Shown here piece by piece: positions 44,514 to 56,779 of a stretch of DNA of 64,000 bases. Source of the stretch: Myotis daubentonii (lineage: Eukaryota; Chordata; Mammalia; Chiroptera; Vespertilionidae). The notes beneath the pieces are model-generated. The model was not told the DNA's origin and ran no database searches. It saw nothing but the letters and a program-made list of their open reading frames with translations. The position numbers and the translations under genes are program-made. Numbering within the stretch: the first letter of the stretch is position 1; every line of letters starts with the position of its first letter. The stretch covers positions 59,864,093 through 59,928,092 of the forward strand of contig NC_081849.1 of the NCBI RefSeq assembly GCF_963259705.1, in the 5' to 3' direction.

Positions 44514-45499
44514 TAAATAATCATTAGACATTACTGTTTCCAAATTTCTTGGGCAACTTCACAACATTACTCAGGTTTTGGCTCTTTTCCCCTGTATTTT
44601 CACATTTTTAACTATGTCTATGGTTTCCTAGACTTCCTCCTAATCTTCTTCTCATGGTCTCATATTCCATTCCATGTAACTTATCTGGGTATTTCCCTAA
44701 CGAGAGAATGTTTCCACTGGTGCCAGCTATTAATATTAATATTTATTTTCACTCTGCTACTGAAGACAGTTGCTTTCTCATGGGAAATCTTCATTTCACT
44801 GAAAAGTGTCACATAAGGTCTTTTCCTTAAATTATCCCCTTAAGTAGATTTTGATTATATTGTTTTCCATAATTATAATGTAATTACCTTGATTTCTACT
44901 CAATAACCTCTGGGAATAAAATGGACTGGCCAGAGTGTGATCACTGCCCTATCCACTTTCGCCAGTCAATGCCTGTACAATGGAGAACATAATGGCTTAA
45001 CATCGATTTCACCGAGTCATATTTCACAATTACAGAGCCAGATGTACATGCTTGATGACTCAACAAAATCAAAGTACGTAATTAGGAGTTCTAATTAGTA
45101 TGAAATAACTGGTAAAAGGGGGCTGGAGAGCAAAAACTTAAGCAACACGCAATGCTATTCCCTTTTGCTGGAATGAAGAAAAACAAACTGAATTTCTTCC
45201 TAAGGCTCTTTTTCTGAACCTCACATTGTTGGAATGAGTCAGGTCCAAACATCCTCAGCCTTACTTTACTTTCTATACTCACTCCTGGGATAAGCGCATC
45301 TCATTTTTTAGGCTGATGCTTCCCAAAGAAATCTCAGCCTCATTCCTCCCCTGAACTCTGCCCATCTCCCACTTGGCCACCTTATGAGCACTTCAAGCAA
45401 ACAAGGCCAAGGCACTCTCGATTTTCCCGTCTAGCTCTCCAATCTTCCCCCAAACAACATGTTGCTACCATTCCCTGGATGAGGCCAATTCCGTGCTTT
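44514..45499. other. Unannotated DNA, includes a possibly constrained block
   Basis: Bases 44930-45110 are repeat-free, of moderate GC content, and dense in TAATTA/TAATTAG and TGATTGACT-like words, as in many conserved non-coding elements. No gene is visible. Confidence 0.3.
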
Positions 45500-46235
45500 T
45501 TGCTTGCATTTTTCCCATCCATCTACAGATTGTACTGACTCTGCCTTCATCCTGAATTCCATCATGCCTCAGTCTATCTGCCACTAGTTGAGGTGGCCGT
45601 CATCTCTTGCCCCAACTACTGCAGTTAATAATGGTCTACTTGCTCTTTCCTTCCTTGCCTCTCTACAATCTTCCACGCAGCTGCCAGAGTAAGTATTTAA
45701 AAATCATGTCAGATCAAGGCATTTTCCTATTCAAAACCCTCTAATACCTTCCTTTTCACATTTTGAATAATATAGAAACGTTTTATCATGGCTCGTAGAT
45801 AGCTCTATGTTATCTAGCCCTTGATTTTCTCTTTGACCTCATCTTTGACCTTTCATCCTGTCTTCCTTAGCTCCAACATCACTAATCTTCTTTTAATCCA
45901 CTGAATATTCCAACATATTCCTACTTGAGACTTTATGATATTGAACTTTTGATCTAGCATAAACTTTCAAAATCATTAATTTTCATTAAAACCAGCATCA
46001 CTGCTTGAATCCTTCCTTCCTCCTGTCTCCCTCCTCACTCCCTTCCTTCCTTTCCTCCTGTTCCCCTTCCTCTTCCTCCCTTCATCCCTTCTTTCTTCAA
46101 TGAAATTTATTGTGTTTATTCCACTGAACTGCACACAGCATGATGGCAAAGACCCAGTGTCCAGAAAAATGCCTAACATATATTAAATGTTGAAAAAATA
46201 TTTGTTAAATGAATACATGGATGAATAACTTATTT
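45500..46235 (+). mobile_element. L2 LINE 3' region
   Basis: 'caatcttccacgcagctgccagagtaagtatttaaaaatcatgtcagatcaagg' then 'ttcctattcaaaaccctctaataccttcc', 'gctctatgttatctagcccttgattttctctttgacctcatc' and, at the end, 'gcctaacatatattaaatgttgaaaaaatatttgttaaatgaatac'. This is L2 in order. A CT-rich stretch at 46005-46100 has expanded inside it. Confidence 0.75.
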
Positions 46236-46369
46236 TCAAAATCTGAAATTGTAGAGAACATTAGATATGTCAAGGAATAAGTGTATAGGTAATTAATTCC
46301 TAAAATAACAATTCTATGTTGAAAGTTTCTATAATGTAACCACAACAAGCAGTATTTAATATTCTTCCG

Positions 46370-46570
46370 CACATTAAGCTAAGTACTACATCGATATCAT
46401 CTCATTTATTTCTCACAACAACCCTCTGAAGAAGTGCTCTTAGGTTTTCTATATTATAAAGAGGACCTGAGGTTCAGAGAAGTTAAGTGATTCATTTCCC
46501 ATGGTTACACAACTTTTAAATGAGGAAGTTGGGTCTTGAATTGATTCCACTCCAAAGACCATGCTCACAA
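46370..46570 (-). mobile_element. MIR SINE, antisense
   Basis: 'atctcatttatttctcacaacaaccctctgaagaag...taaagaggacctgaggttcagagaagttaagtgattcatttcccatggttacacaacttttaaatgaggaagttgggtcttgaattgattccactcc' is antisense MIR across almost its full length. Confidence 0.85.
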
Positions 46571-47648
46571 AAAATAATGTGGTAACTGGTGAAAAGTAGA
46601 CTATCTGAACTCATGTCTAATTACTTGAAGGTACTGACAACACATAATTCTGCGCAAGAATTTAAAGACTCTGCTGAAGGATGTATAAATGTACTGCACA
46701 AGAGTCATGAACGGGGTTGGGGTAATGATATTACTGGATTAGGAGGGTCAGAATAACTGGGTTCCAGTTTTCCATAGGCTGTTGTCTAGTATTATAAATT
46801 GGAACTCAGTCTCCTGTTCTATAAAGCAGGGAAATTATACCAAAATTAAAGGTTCAAAAGTGAATAGTTCTAATTCAGTTCCCAGAAATGTTTTCTTAGG
46901 TTATCACTATCTTTCAAAGGAATCTTCTATGGTAGGAAATTTAGGAATTTTGTTTACTCCCAGATTGTCCCAAGGAGTTCCTTTTGTTTTTCGTCCAGCC
47001 TGTTAACTCATTATTATTTCTTGCCCTGGAGGGCATTTGATTTTGTGACCTCTGAGCTAGAGTTCAAGGCAAAGCATGCTGTCTATGAGAAGTCATCCAT
47101 GGGATAAATAGCAAAAAACAAAAACAAAACAAAAAAACTTTAATTAATAGTTGACTCATGGTTTTCAATTGTCAACCCAAGCATAAACTAATGCTGTTCA
47201 TATCTTGCATAGCTGTAGAAGGACAAAAGCATACTAAATATACACTCATAATACATCCCTTCAAATATTTACTTTCAAACATCATTTTAACTGTGGCTTG
47301 ACAGATACATAGAAGATATATAATTTGTTTCATTGCTGTCATTTTAAAATGGATTCTATTTTAAAGAATCATTATAAGAAGTGAATGTTTCATATAAACA
47401 GCGAAGAGAATATGTCTGTAGTAGCAAAACATCCAGATATGAACTGAAAACTTCAGTCATATGACAGTTTCTTTACAGAATGCCAAACATCTGGAGGGTT
47501 CAGAGAACTTTACAATTACCTAAATATTTCATTTCTTATCTGAATGTTTATTTTCCTGGAGCTTCAATTTAATCTGGCACATTGTGAGTAAGCAAGGGGC
47601 AGGGGTGAGTGTTAGATTCTAAGGAAAGACCTGCATTTCCCCAAAGAA
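46571..47648. other. Unannotated AT-rich DNA
   Basis: No gene or repeat recognised. Confidence 0.4.
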
Positions 47649-47670
47649 CTATTTAAGATATTATTTTATT

Positions 47671-47894
47671 CATTTATTTTTAAATATATATTTTATTGAT
47701 TTCAGAGAGGAAGGGAGAGGGAGAGAGAGATAGAAGCATCAATGATGAGAGAGAATCATCAATCAGCTGCCTCCTGCATGTCCCCTATTGGGGACTGAGC
47801 CTACAACCTGGGCATGTGCCCTTGACCGGAATTGAACCCTGGACCCTTCAGTCTGCAGGCCGATGCTCCATCCACTGAGCCAAACCAGCTAGGG
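47671..47894 (-). mobile_element. VES SINE with ~22-bp TSD
   Basis: Antisense VES with the complement head GCCCTAGCTGGTTTGGCTCAG, GGTTCAATTCCGGTC and an intact CT domain. The duplication runs CTATTTAAGATATTATTTT (from 47649) and CTACTTAAGATATTATTTT (from 47895), differing by one base. Confidence 0.95.
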
Positions 47895-47917
47895 CTACTT
47901 AAGATATTATTTTTATT

Positions 47918-48572
47918 TCTTTAAAGAATTTGGTCTAATCAAAGATTATTTCTTAAGTTTGTCTGTATTTCATATAGTACAATCCTAAATTCTGAACCTT
48001 TAGGTTTTGCCTTTAAATATATATATATGTAAAAATATGTGATAAACATAAGGCAAAGAGAACCAAATAGTTGTAATTGCACAATAAATCTTTTCTTCTT
48101 GTTAAAATTGCATCAATTCATCATTTATCCAGTCACAATGGTGTATGCAGAATATGTACCTTAAAAATATTGGGAGGAAATAAACTAAATGTAACTTGCT
48201 TTAGAATATTTAGAATTTGGGAGGGTTTTCTTTTTTATTTTACTGTCTCGATTTTCTAGAACAGGTTAATTTTTTAAACAGTCAAGTTTGTCTGTCAGCT
48301 GATCACAAACGTTTATTAATTTAGTTTTCAGGGGGAAAAAAAACTCATCTCTTCAACATCACATTTCAGCTAGGATGCCTTATCAACATGGCTCCTGTGA
48401 AGAGTACCCATGCCACGGGAATCTAAGCAGTGGCAGCTGCTAATATTTAGAGGCACTGGTTGACATTTTACCAGGTAAGCAATTATTTCTCACTAAGGAA
48501 TGGAGGCAAGCATCTTCAGGAGCATCAGACTCTCAAAATGCTACATGGACAAGTTACCCAGGAATTTAGTGA
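47918..48572. other. Unannotated DNA
   Basis: No gene or repeat. 48290-48480 has balanced composition and no repeat match. Confidence 0.35.
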
Positions 48573-48586
48573 TAGAAGACATTCTT

Positions 48587-48797
48587 TTAAAAAATAGATA
48601 TTTTTATTGATTTCAGAAAAGAGAGAGGGAGAAAGTGATAGAAACGTCAATGTTGAGAGAGAATCACTGATTGGGTGCCTCCTGCATGCCCCCATGGGAG
48701 ATAGAGCCCACACCTGGGCACGAGCCCTCACCAGGAATGAACCATCACCTTGTGGATCATAGGTTGACACTCAACTGCTGAGCTATGCTGGTCGGGC
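48587..48797 (-). mobile_element. VES SINE with 14-bp TSD
   Basis: Antisense VES, moderately diverged. TAGAAGACATTCTT is duplicated exactly at 48573-48586 and 48798-48811. Confidence 0.94.
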
Positions 48798-49094
48798 TAG
48801 AAGACATTCTTAATAAAACTAAAGAATTTCCAGGAATAGTTCCAATGGTGTAATCAGCATGTGGTACTTAAAAGAATTTCTATGAAACTAGTCTTGATTG
48901 TTTAACTCTCCCATGAAAATGAATTGTGCTTCTAAATGTATTGGGAAATAAATTTGAAAAAGAAAAATATTAGAAACACCTGAAGAAGGACTACCAGAAA
49001 TTCAGATACCTAACGACTCAATCAAGTCACATTAACAAGTATTATTGATAGAATTTTCTATCTTTTGCCTAGTTCTTCTATTATAGTTAAAATG

Positions 49095-49275
49095 TGTGCT
49101 GTCAAATTAGACCATCTGGGTTTGAATTCTGCCTCTGCTACTATTTTTCCTGTGTGACCTTGAATTCTGAGCATATCCCTCAAAAGGAGATAATAAAAAT
49201 ATGGTTGTTGTGGTAATAAAATGACTAAACACATAAAGCATGTGGAACAGTGCCTACTATATAGTAAGTGTTGAA
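49095..49275 (+). mobile_element. MIR SINE
   Basis: 'gctgtcaaattagaccatctgggtttgaattctgcctctgctactatttttcctgtgtgaccttg', 'ggagataataaaaatatgg' and 'aaagcatgtggaacagtgcctactatatagtaagtgttg' follow MIR in order. Confidence 0.85.
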
Positions 49276-49419
49276 AACAGTTAATGATTAATGTTATTTT
49301 TTAAAGTTGCAGAAGCAATAACCACAAGGTAGAGATCATGTTCCATTACTAGTCTGACTAAAACTTAGGGTTCACCTCACTGCTCATAAATCCATCAAAA
49401 ACCTGGCAATAGAATTACA

Positions 49420-49605
49420 TGAGATGGACATGTTCTCACCATAACAACAGAAACGAACTGGATAATGTGTGAGGGGAAGGATATGCTAACTAATCTTACC
49501 GTGGTAATCATTTCTCAATATAGAGGTATATCAAATCACTGCAGTGTACACCTTAACTTACACAACTCTATGTGTCAATTACATCTCAATAAAGCTGGGG
49601 TGGGG
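49420..49605 (+). mobile_element. Old L1 3' end
   Basis: 'gggaaggatatgctaactaatcttaccgtggtaatcatttctcaatatagaggtatatcaaatcactgcagtgtacaccttaacttacacaactctatgtgtcaattacatctcaataaagctgg' is the classic L1M 3' terminus. Confidence 0.85.
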
Positions 49606-50145
49606 AGAACAGTTCCTACCTTATACACTCATCACAGACACTGAATGACTTAATATAAATAAAGTGTCAACTGTTAAACCTCTAAGAAATAAAAGAATAA
49701 CATGCGATGCTGTGTTTATAACCGCAGCCAGCATGCATGGTTAGATTAGAAATTCCTTGAGGGCAGAGACCTCATCTGCCCATTGTCTTCCTTTCTGAGG
49801 GTCAGAGGTGAGCTTAATCAGTCCAAGCAACTTGCTAGTAAGAACGCAGGGACGTGCGGTGGTCCTATCAGCATAAGGAACCCAGGCACTGGGGAATAAT
49901 TAGTAGGGGAACTGAAGCCAAGACGATCAGCTCCCTGGATCGACAAGACAAAGATGTTCTGCTAAATATGGTAGAAGCCTGTTTTCAACAGCATTTTACT
50001 TGGATGATGAAGATGGAGTGCTTACAGCAGGATTTCCTTCACTGGACCTTCACAATAGAAGACAGTTAAAACCAAACAGGTGAGGAGACCAGAGATATTA
50101 CAATCACATTCGTAAAACCAAGGATTGGAGTCAAATGCTTCTATA
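49606..50145. other. Unannotated DNA
   Basis: 'agattagaaattccttgagggcagagacctcatctgcccattgtc' at 49742-49786 resembles an L2 trace. No gene. Confidence 0.35.
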
Positions 50146-50156
50146 GTTGTTGTTTT

Positions 50157-50363
50157 TTCTTTTTTTGTAAATCCTCACCTGAGGACATCCTGAGGGAAGG
50201 AGGGAGGGAGGGAGGGGAACGTTGAGGCGACAGATAAACATAGATAGGTTGCCTTCCAAATGTATCCCAACCAGGGATCAAACCCACAACCCAGGAACGT
50301 GCCTTGACTTGGAATTGAACTGGCAACTCTTCTGTACAGAGGATGATGCTCGGCCTGGCTCTG
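50157..50363 (-). mobile_element. VES SINE with 11-bp TSD and palindromic tail
   Basis: Antisense VES whose tail side contains ATCCTCACCTGAGGAC (50171-50186), an inverted repeat that also appears in the tail at 25513-25528. GTTGTTGTTTT is duplicated at 50146-50156 and 50364-50374. Confidence 0.88.
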
Positions 50364-50374
50364 GTTGTTGTTTT

Positions 50375-51564
50375 AATGCCTGATATTCCTCAGGCTGATG
50401 TGATGAGAATAAGGATTAGATGTTTATCTGCCATAATGCCTGGTGCATATTTGCACGTAGTAGGGTGTTAGTGACTGTGTCGTTTTGAGCACGTGACGTG
50501 ATAAGGATGTGTAGTGACAGTTATAGATCTGACACTCTGAGTCTCCCACTCCAGCTGTGGGAAAAGGAGAAAGCAGACAAGTAAACAAGAAGCAGCAAAT
50601 GAATAAAAACAGAGAGAAAGAAGGAACTGTTCATTAGGCAAAAACAAGAGTTTATTCACAGGAAATGTGATTTCTGTCTCAAAGGACTGAGACACAAGAG
50701 AGAGTGAGACAGTACTTGGCAACCAGGACTTCTTTCTTTAATTTGTATGAGGAGAGAGCTCTGAAAACAAGGGTATGAAAACCACTTGGATGTACAGCCT
50801 CCTGGTGGCTGCTGGCTGCACTGGGTAGCTGCTATTTTTAGCCCAGGTTCCTGCTGCTGCAGGTCAAGGTGGGGGGCATCTGCCCACAGAGGAGTGAATT
50901 CCTTGCAGTGAGACCAGTTTGGTGAATAATTACTTGTGTTATAATGTGCAGTCAGGACCTGCTCCATCCTGCAGACTGAAAATGAAGACTCCCAGGACGT
51001 AATCATGGGCAGGTCCTGGGTGTCTGCTACGGCATCCGCAATAATGATACTTGGCAGCGTTGCCCGCATGACCCAGAACAAATTGATCTGTTGTGAACCC
51101 TGTAAAGGTTAGCACCCAGGCTGCTGTTGCATAGTGTAGCTACATGTTCAAGGCACGTCATCATCATTAGTTTTTTGGGGGGTTTTTTGTATCAATGTTC
51201 CAGAAAAATAAGTAAAAAATCCGTTTTCTTATAATTCCGTTATCCTTTCTACGTTTAATTTCTAAGCCCTAGACTTTCTAGTAAGTACAAAGGCTGGCTC
51301 GCAAATCTCATGTCTCAAGTGTAGAGTAAGTAAAAATTTCTCCTGTGTTTATTTACTTACAACTGTTTTTTAAAGCAGGTACCAGGCTTCTTTCTTTCTC
51401 TACTTCCCTATAACCCAGTGTTGCCAGCCCCTGCCCAGTTCTGACCTTATCTATCAGAACATCCTAACATTAGATTAGGCCTTTAGGTACTTCACTTCTG
51501 AATCTGGGTCCAGTTTTAGGGAATTCAGTCACAGCTTCTATTCTTTTAAAAAATATAATTCATT
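50375..51564. other. Unannotated DNA with a possible antisense LTR
   Basis: Bases 50640-51120 have LTR-like composition. A 'gagtttattcac' (antisense poly-A-signal-like) occurs at 50650, and a 141-codon minus-strand open frame (50656-51081) matches no protein I know. I cannot assign a family. Confidence 0.3.
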
Positions 51565-51755
51565 GCCCTGGCCAGTGTGGCTCAGTTGGTTGGGCATCAT
51601 CTCATGCACCAGAGGGTTGCCGGTTCAATTCCTGATCAGTGCGCAGACCCAGGTTTTGGGCTCAATCCCTAGTAGGGGTGTGCAGGAGGCAGCTGATTGA
51701 TGTACCTCTCTTATATCAATGTCTCTCTCTCTTCCTCTCTCTAAAAGTCAATGAA
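51565..51755 (+). mobile_element. VES SINE
   Basis: Sense VES very close to the family form: GCCCTGGCCAGTGTGGCTCAG head, CATGCACCAGAGGG, GGTTCAATTCCTGATC and GTGCAGGAGGCAGCTG. The tail is short and runs directly into a hAT-like terminus. Confidence 0.93.
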
Positions 51756-51763
51756 AAATAATT

Positions 51764-52068
51764 CAGTGTTTTTCAACTGAATTACAGGTATACTGTGGCA
51801 TGCTGGTGTATGGTTCAAATTTTTAAAACATGCAAATACCTGACTATTTAGTAAGGGGCACTGACCTTATTTCCCTTGGACTGTCAAAAAACAAACTAAC
51901 AAAAAAATGACAACAGCCAACATAATAGCCATCGGTGTAAATAAATAAAAAACATACCTATTTTGGTGTCAGATAAGCAAAAAATACCAGTATGTTTCTT
52001 GGTGTGCCGCAGACTTTAGATAATTAGTTTATGTGTGTCATGAGCAGAAAAGGGTTTAAAAATCACTA
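51764..52068. mobile_element. hAT-like non-autonomous transposon
   Basis: Begins CAGTGTTTTTCAACTGAATT and ends GGGTTTAAAAATCACTA, imperfect inverted termini. Internal repeats include TGTGGCATGCTGGTG and GGTGTGCCGCAGAC. Flanks AAATAATT and CATTAATT could be a decayed 8-bp TSD. Family not assigned. Confidence 0.55.
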
Positions 52069-52141
52069 CATTAATTGAATACATTAAATGAGAACCCACC
52101 AAATGCTAGAAATTGTGTGGAATATCTGTTGACGTTTTTTT

Positions 52142-52358
52142 TAAAAATATATTTTATTGGTTTTTTTTACAGAGAGGAAGGGAGAGGGATAGAGCATTAG
52201 AAACATTGATGAAAGAGAAACATCAATCAGCTGCCTCCTGCACACTCCCCACTGGGGACTTGCCCACAACCAAGGTACATGCCCTTGACCGGAATCGAAC
52301 CTGGGACCCTTGAGTCCGCAGGCTGACGCTCTATTCACTGAGCCAAACCAGTTAGGGC
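52142..52358 (-). mobile_element. VES SINE, antisense
   Basis: The complement head is GCCCTAACTGGTTTGGCTCAG, with a near-perfect GGTTCGATTCCGGTC B-box region and an AAAATATATTTTTA tail side. CTGTTGACGTTTTTTT (left) and CTGTGACTTTTTTT (right) are a probable TSD with indels. Confidence 0.93.
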
Positions 52359-52369
52359 TCTGTGACTTT

Positions 52370-52860
52370 TTTTCATTGTAAAAGCATTACATATTTCTTG
52401 GAAAATTATTAGACAAAATATAGCCACTCAACATTTGGAAATATATCCTTCCTTTTTTTTTCAGTGCATATATATTTATATCACGCCAAACCTTTTGAAC
52501 CTGATTTCTTATTAGACATTTTGTGACTTTTCTACATATGCTCAAAATTCTCAGAAAACATGATTTTCATGCCTCTTAATTATTTTAACTACAGATACAT
52601 TGTGATTTACTTAACCAATCTCTTATTATTGAACATCTAGGTTTCTTATTTTTCTTTCTAATCTTTTACAGTGTGAATAATGTTGTAATGCATATCCCCA
52701 GGGTAATACACTTAATATACCTTTGACCTTTCCTTAATATATATTTCAAAGAGTGAAGTTATTGTGGCAAAATTACAGACATTTTTAAATCTCTGTTACA
52801 TATTGTTAAATTTCTGCTAAGATCATTTCTCATTTTTAAATTTAAATCTAATTATATTCT
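52370..52860. mobile_element. Degenerate old LINE segment
   Basis: 'cttattattgaacatctaggtttcttatttttctttc...agtgtgaataatgttgtaatgcatatcc' and 'caaagagtgaagttattgtggcaaaatt' resemble the antisense 3' part of old L1/HAL1 elements. Confidence 0.45.
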
Positions 52861-54198
52861 CATCACATATGGTTCAAATAATTTCAGTTTATTATTTGTC
52901 TTTAGCTTTATTTATGATGAGAGGGGTTGATAAAATGAGGCTGTAAATATTTTAGATAGTGAAGTTTTTCATAGTAATTTATTTTGTGCTTTCATACCTC
53001 TATTTTCTTCTCTCACTCTCTACCTTGGGCCTAGAAGTGGGGTGCTACACAGCCCAAACCTAAAATGTGTCCCATTGATTTTGTAACCAGAGAGAGCAGA
53101 ATCTGTTAGTGAAAGCTTGAAGCACAATGAATAAATTATTATTAGAGGGTGGAAAAGAGAAGACCAAAGCTACGTTGGCAGAACAATTAGTGAGTGTCAC
53201 CTGCAATATCATGAAAGATAGAAAGGTTCCTTAATAAACTGACAATTTTGGCTACGAAGCTTTCGGTCAGAGAGGTAAAGGGGCTTCTTCTAGATGCCTA
53301 TGATTAAAGAGGGTAGGAGCAAAATAAGTTTAAAACAGGGGGAAGGGACTGTCCAATTTTCCAGAAGAATTTAGAGGACTTGCTGGGTTCATAAATAATA
53401 CTGTTTTTCTTCAAACAGCAAAAGACATTCTCAAAGTAAGAAATGACCTCAGGGCAAAGATTACAGCAAGAACAATGTCATTAAAACCTGGCCTCGGGAA
53501 AAAGTACACTATCTAATGTGAGACTCTTTGTTGAGACCTCAGAAATACTGAAGGCACCTCACAGACCCTCATAATTCACTCAGTAGGGCTTCTAAAAATC
53601 TTACGGGTGCTGTCCCACAATACCTCTCTTTTCAGTGAAAGGTAGAGAGAGGCCCCTCTCAAAGAATTGTGTATTTCTTTTGTCTAATAGATTTAAAACC
53701 ACAATGAGATTCACAGGAAACCCGCAATGTTTACAATGAAGAACATCAGCATGAGCATAAGCAGTGTGAGCAGGGACCAAAAGGGATAGAGACAGTTCAA
53801 AATGAAAGCATGTCCTGGAGAACTCAACCTTATAGGGTAAGAAACAGCTACCTGCTTAAATGCAGACACGGACCGTTTCATGTGGTAAAGGAAGAATGAC
53901 AAGAGGGTGGTGTCTTGACAGCATAGTTAATGGCAGCAGGGGATCATTACCAAGTAGGAGGGCTGGACCCTAACAAAGAGCCTGGCAAATGTGCCTACCT
54001 GTACTTCAGAATTTCTATGGAACAGAGACTGCTATACATGCAGATATCTATAAAGATATCTAGATGGTACATACATACATACATACACATCCATAGGATA
54101 CATAAGAAGATTAGCAAATCAAGCTATCAGCATAGGCAAATTAACCTCTCAATTTCACTTAACTGATCTGTAGAGTGAGAAATTTCTCTGATTTAGTG
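52861..54198. other. Unannotated DNA
   Basis: No confident repeat or gene. A CATA tract lies at about 54072-54087. Confidence 0.4.
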
Positions 54199-54204
54199 AT
54201 AAGC

Positions 54205-54778
54205 TGCCGGGGTCCAACCCCAGCGGGTCCAGGGGTTCCCAAAGGTGTGGACGGAGTCGGCGAAGAAGGAATGACACAGGGACAGCGTTCAGTTGATCAG
54301 CATGGTTGGGTTCTCTTGCCTGGTTCTATTGCCAGGTTCTGTAGGTTCTCCAGCCAGGTTCAGTCCGGTTCTCTTGCCAATTTCTGTAGTCTTCCAAGCC
54401 CCTGTGTTCTTGATTCTGTGTTCTGAGTTCTGTCTGTTTCTGTCTTGTTACAACTGTATTTATACCAGTTGATTCAATCCTATCAATCTCTATTACAAAG
54501 GTTAGGGCGTTTCTTATCTCCATTCCAGGGAGAAAAGATTATGTAGTTTAAGCATGATTGTTCGTAGTTAAAGGGATTAATTACCCGCCTGGCACTTAGT
54601 TGAGGGGTTTTATTCCCTCCCTAACTTCAGGGGAAAATCCCTACCTGGGGATTCAACCTTTCTCGGAGAGGTGACCTTGGTTAAAACACAGCACCAAGAA
54701 GGTGAGCAAACATATTAAGAACAGTATGCCATATATGCCAGGTCCCTTGAAACAGCAAGCATGGACCGGCTCCCGGCA
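54205..54778 (-). mobile_element. Solo LTR of a class II endogenous retrovirus with 6-bp TSD
   Basis: 574 bp, on the minus strand starting TGCCGGGAGCCGGTCC and ending GGACCCCGGCA. The exact 6-bp duplication ATAAGC (54199-54204, 54779-54784) is the length typical of beta-like (ERV2) integrases. A TATA box GGTATAAATACAG lies at 54454-54466 (minus strand). No gag/pol/env is present, so it arose by recombination between two LTRs. Its last ~60 bp match those of the LTR at 37243-37655. Confidence 0.92.
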
Positions 54779-54784
54779 ATAAGC

Positions 54785-55399
54785 AAGCTAGTCTATCATG
54801 CACAGGCTACAAACGCTCTGGGCAGCTTAACCTTATGGCCTCAAATCTCATTTCAGGACAGAAGGTTAGAAAGCTAACTCATGTCACTACTTCTTAACAT
54901 TTTACTGACCAAAGCATGACAAGTCTGCACAGGCTATACTTCTCTTCTCTAAATTAAATGGTGTAAGAAAATAGGTCCTCCGTCACCCTGCCACCATGGA
55001 ACTCAGTGAAATGATTTTCGTTTGGGAAAGCTCTCATAATTAAAAAAATAAAAACCTACTCATTTAATTCACCGTGATCTGAACAGTTTCCAGCTTTCCT
55101 TCATTCTACCACGGGAGTAGCAACTCATGACACTCCTTGGACTTCTCTCCCATATCTGTGGTAGATTTCACTAACTGACCGTGGTACTAATTCCTACAGA
55201 TACAAATATGGTCTCATGATCTTTTTCAATATAGCTTTGGGCCGTTTTTTGCCTGACAAACTGAGTGATCACACAGATTGACATGTACTTATTATTTTTC
55301 TATAATGTGTGTGTTCTCTGATCGCTATGATTTACAGATAGGGAAGGGGTTATGAATAAACTCTGAAATCTCAGCTCTACTGTTGAGAGAGATAATAAA
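54785..55399. other. Unannotated DNA
   Basis: No repeat or gene recognised. Confidence 0.4.
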
Positions 55400-55660
55400 G
55401 CATAGTTGTTGAGATCATGATCCCTGGAGCAGACTAGGTGGGTTTTTAACATAATTCTGCCATTTAGTGGCTATGTGACCTTGGGAAATCCCTTAGCCTC
55501 TTTGTATTTCAGACTTCTCATCCATACTAGTAAAATAGGGATAGTAACATTATCTTCCTGATAGATTACTTATAATTATTAACTCAGAAAAATATAACAT
55601 TAATAAAATATATGTAAAGTACCTTAAAATAATGACTGATACCAAGCCATGCTCAAATAC
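55400..55660 (+). mobile_element. MIR SINE
   Basis: 'catagttgttgagatcatgatccctggagcagactaggtggg', 'tctgccatttagtggctatgtgaccttgggaaatcccttagcctctttg', 'ctagtaaaatagggatagtaac' and 'tatgtaaagtaccttaaaataatg' match MIR in order. Confidence 0.88.
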
Positions 55661-56779
55661 GTTAGTTATTATTATGTCATCATTATTTTCACTATTGTTA
55701 TCATTATTACTCCCAGCTCCATAACTTTGGCCAATTATATATCCTGTCTGTGTGGGTTAGAAGACATTTGTCTAGCATACATGTGAACATTTAAGTAACT
55801 GTAAGCATGCAGTTGAAGACGTGCCATGACAGAGTTTTAAAATAATTTTTATTGAAATGGGATGTTCAGATAAGTCTAAAGTATGCTACAAATTTCCCTA
55901 ATTTGTGAAAAACACCAAACGCTATTTCAACTTTTGTTTATGTGTCAAGGTTAAACATTCATGTACTATAACTATAAAATATTTTAGGAAATATTAACTT
56001 GCCTTTTCAGTAAATGACCTAGAGGACATAGCAACGTTTCTCTGTGCTTTTGGCGTTGACTCGGTCTTCCTCCCAAGGGCTGGCAAGGTAAATGGAACAA
56101 CTTATTCCATTCTACAGCCCAGTGCTATGTTTGCACGTCCTCCTACCTTTCTTCTTGCTATCCAGTTCTCTCACTGTTTCTAATCTGCCCTGATTCTCAT
56201 TCCCCCCCCACCCCCATGTAATTTTTCTGATCTCTAGCTCTACCTCCTATGTTCATTGCCATTCACTAGAATACAGCTCAGCACCGCCTCTTCCCTTCAG
56301 GTTAGACATGTGAATTGAACAAAGGGAATTGGTTTGTTTTCCATGTTCCTCACGGACTGGTAAATCTCCACTTGTTGTGCACCTTTAATTCATTCCAAAG
56401 TGTTGCTTTTGCCAAAAGTCTCATCTCCCAACAAGTGAGCCATGTGATTTACAATATGTAACATATGTTACAACTAAAGAACAAAACTTATGTTAAGATT
56501 TTTAAAAATACAACGCGGTTTACTACAAAGAGAAACTCATGCAAGGAATTTCCACTTTAGATTCTATCTTATTATGGAGATGCCAACATAAGTCCCTCTT
56601 TCTTGTGCTGCATAAATGGCAAATTGTTAATTGATAATAGAAGGGATTTCTATTTTTCACTACAATATTCAAGTCTGCTTTTCAAAGCACACTCGCCCTG
56701 GTCACAGAGCTCTTAAAAACAAAAACAGTGACTAACTACCCCTCATCTCCTTCCTTAGATGAACTGATTCTTTTTTTTT
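55661..56779. other. Unannotated DNA
   Basis: No gene or confident repeat. Confidence 0.4.

Noticed and set aside
50656..51081. 141-codon minus-strand open frame
   Set aside because: No recognisable domain, no splice or poly-A context, and LTR-like surroundings; not supported as a gene.
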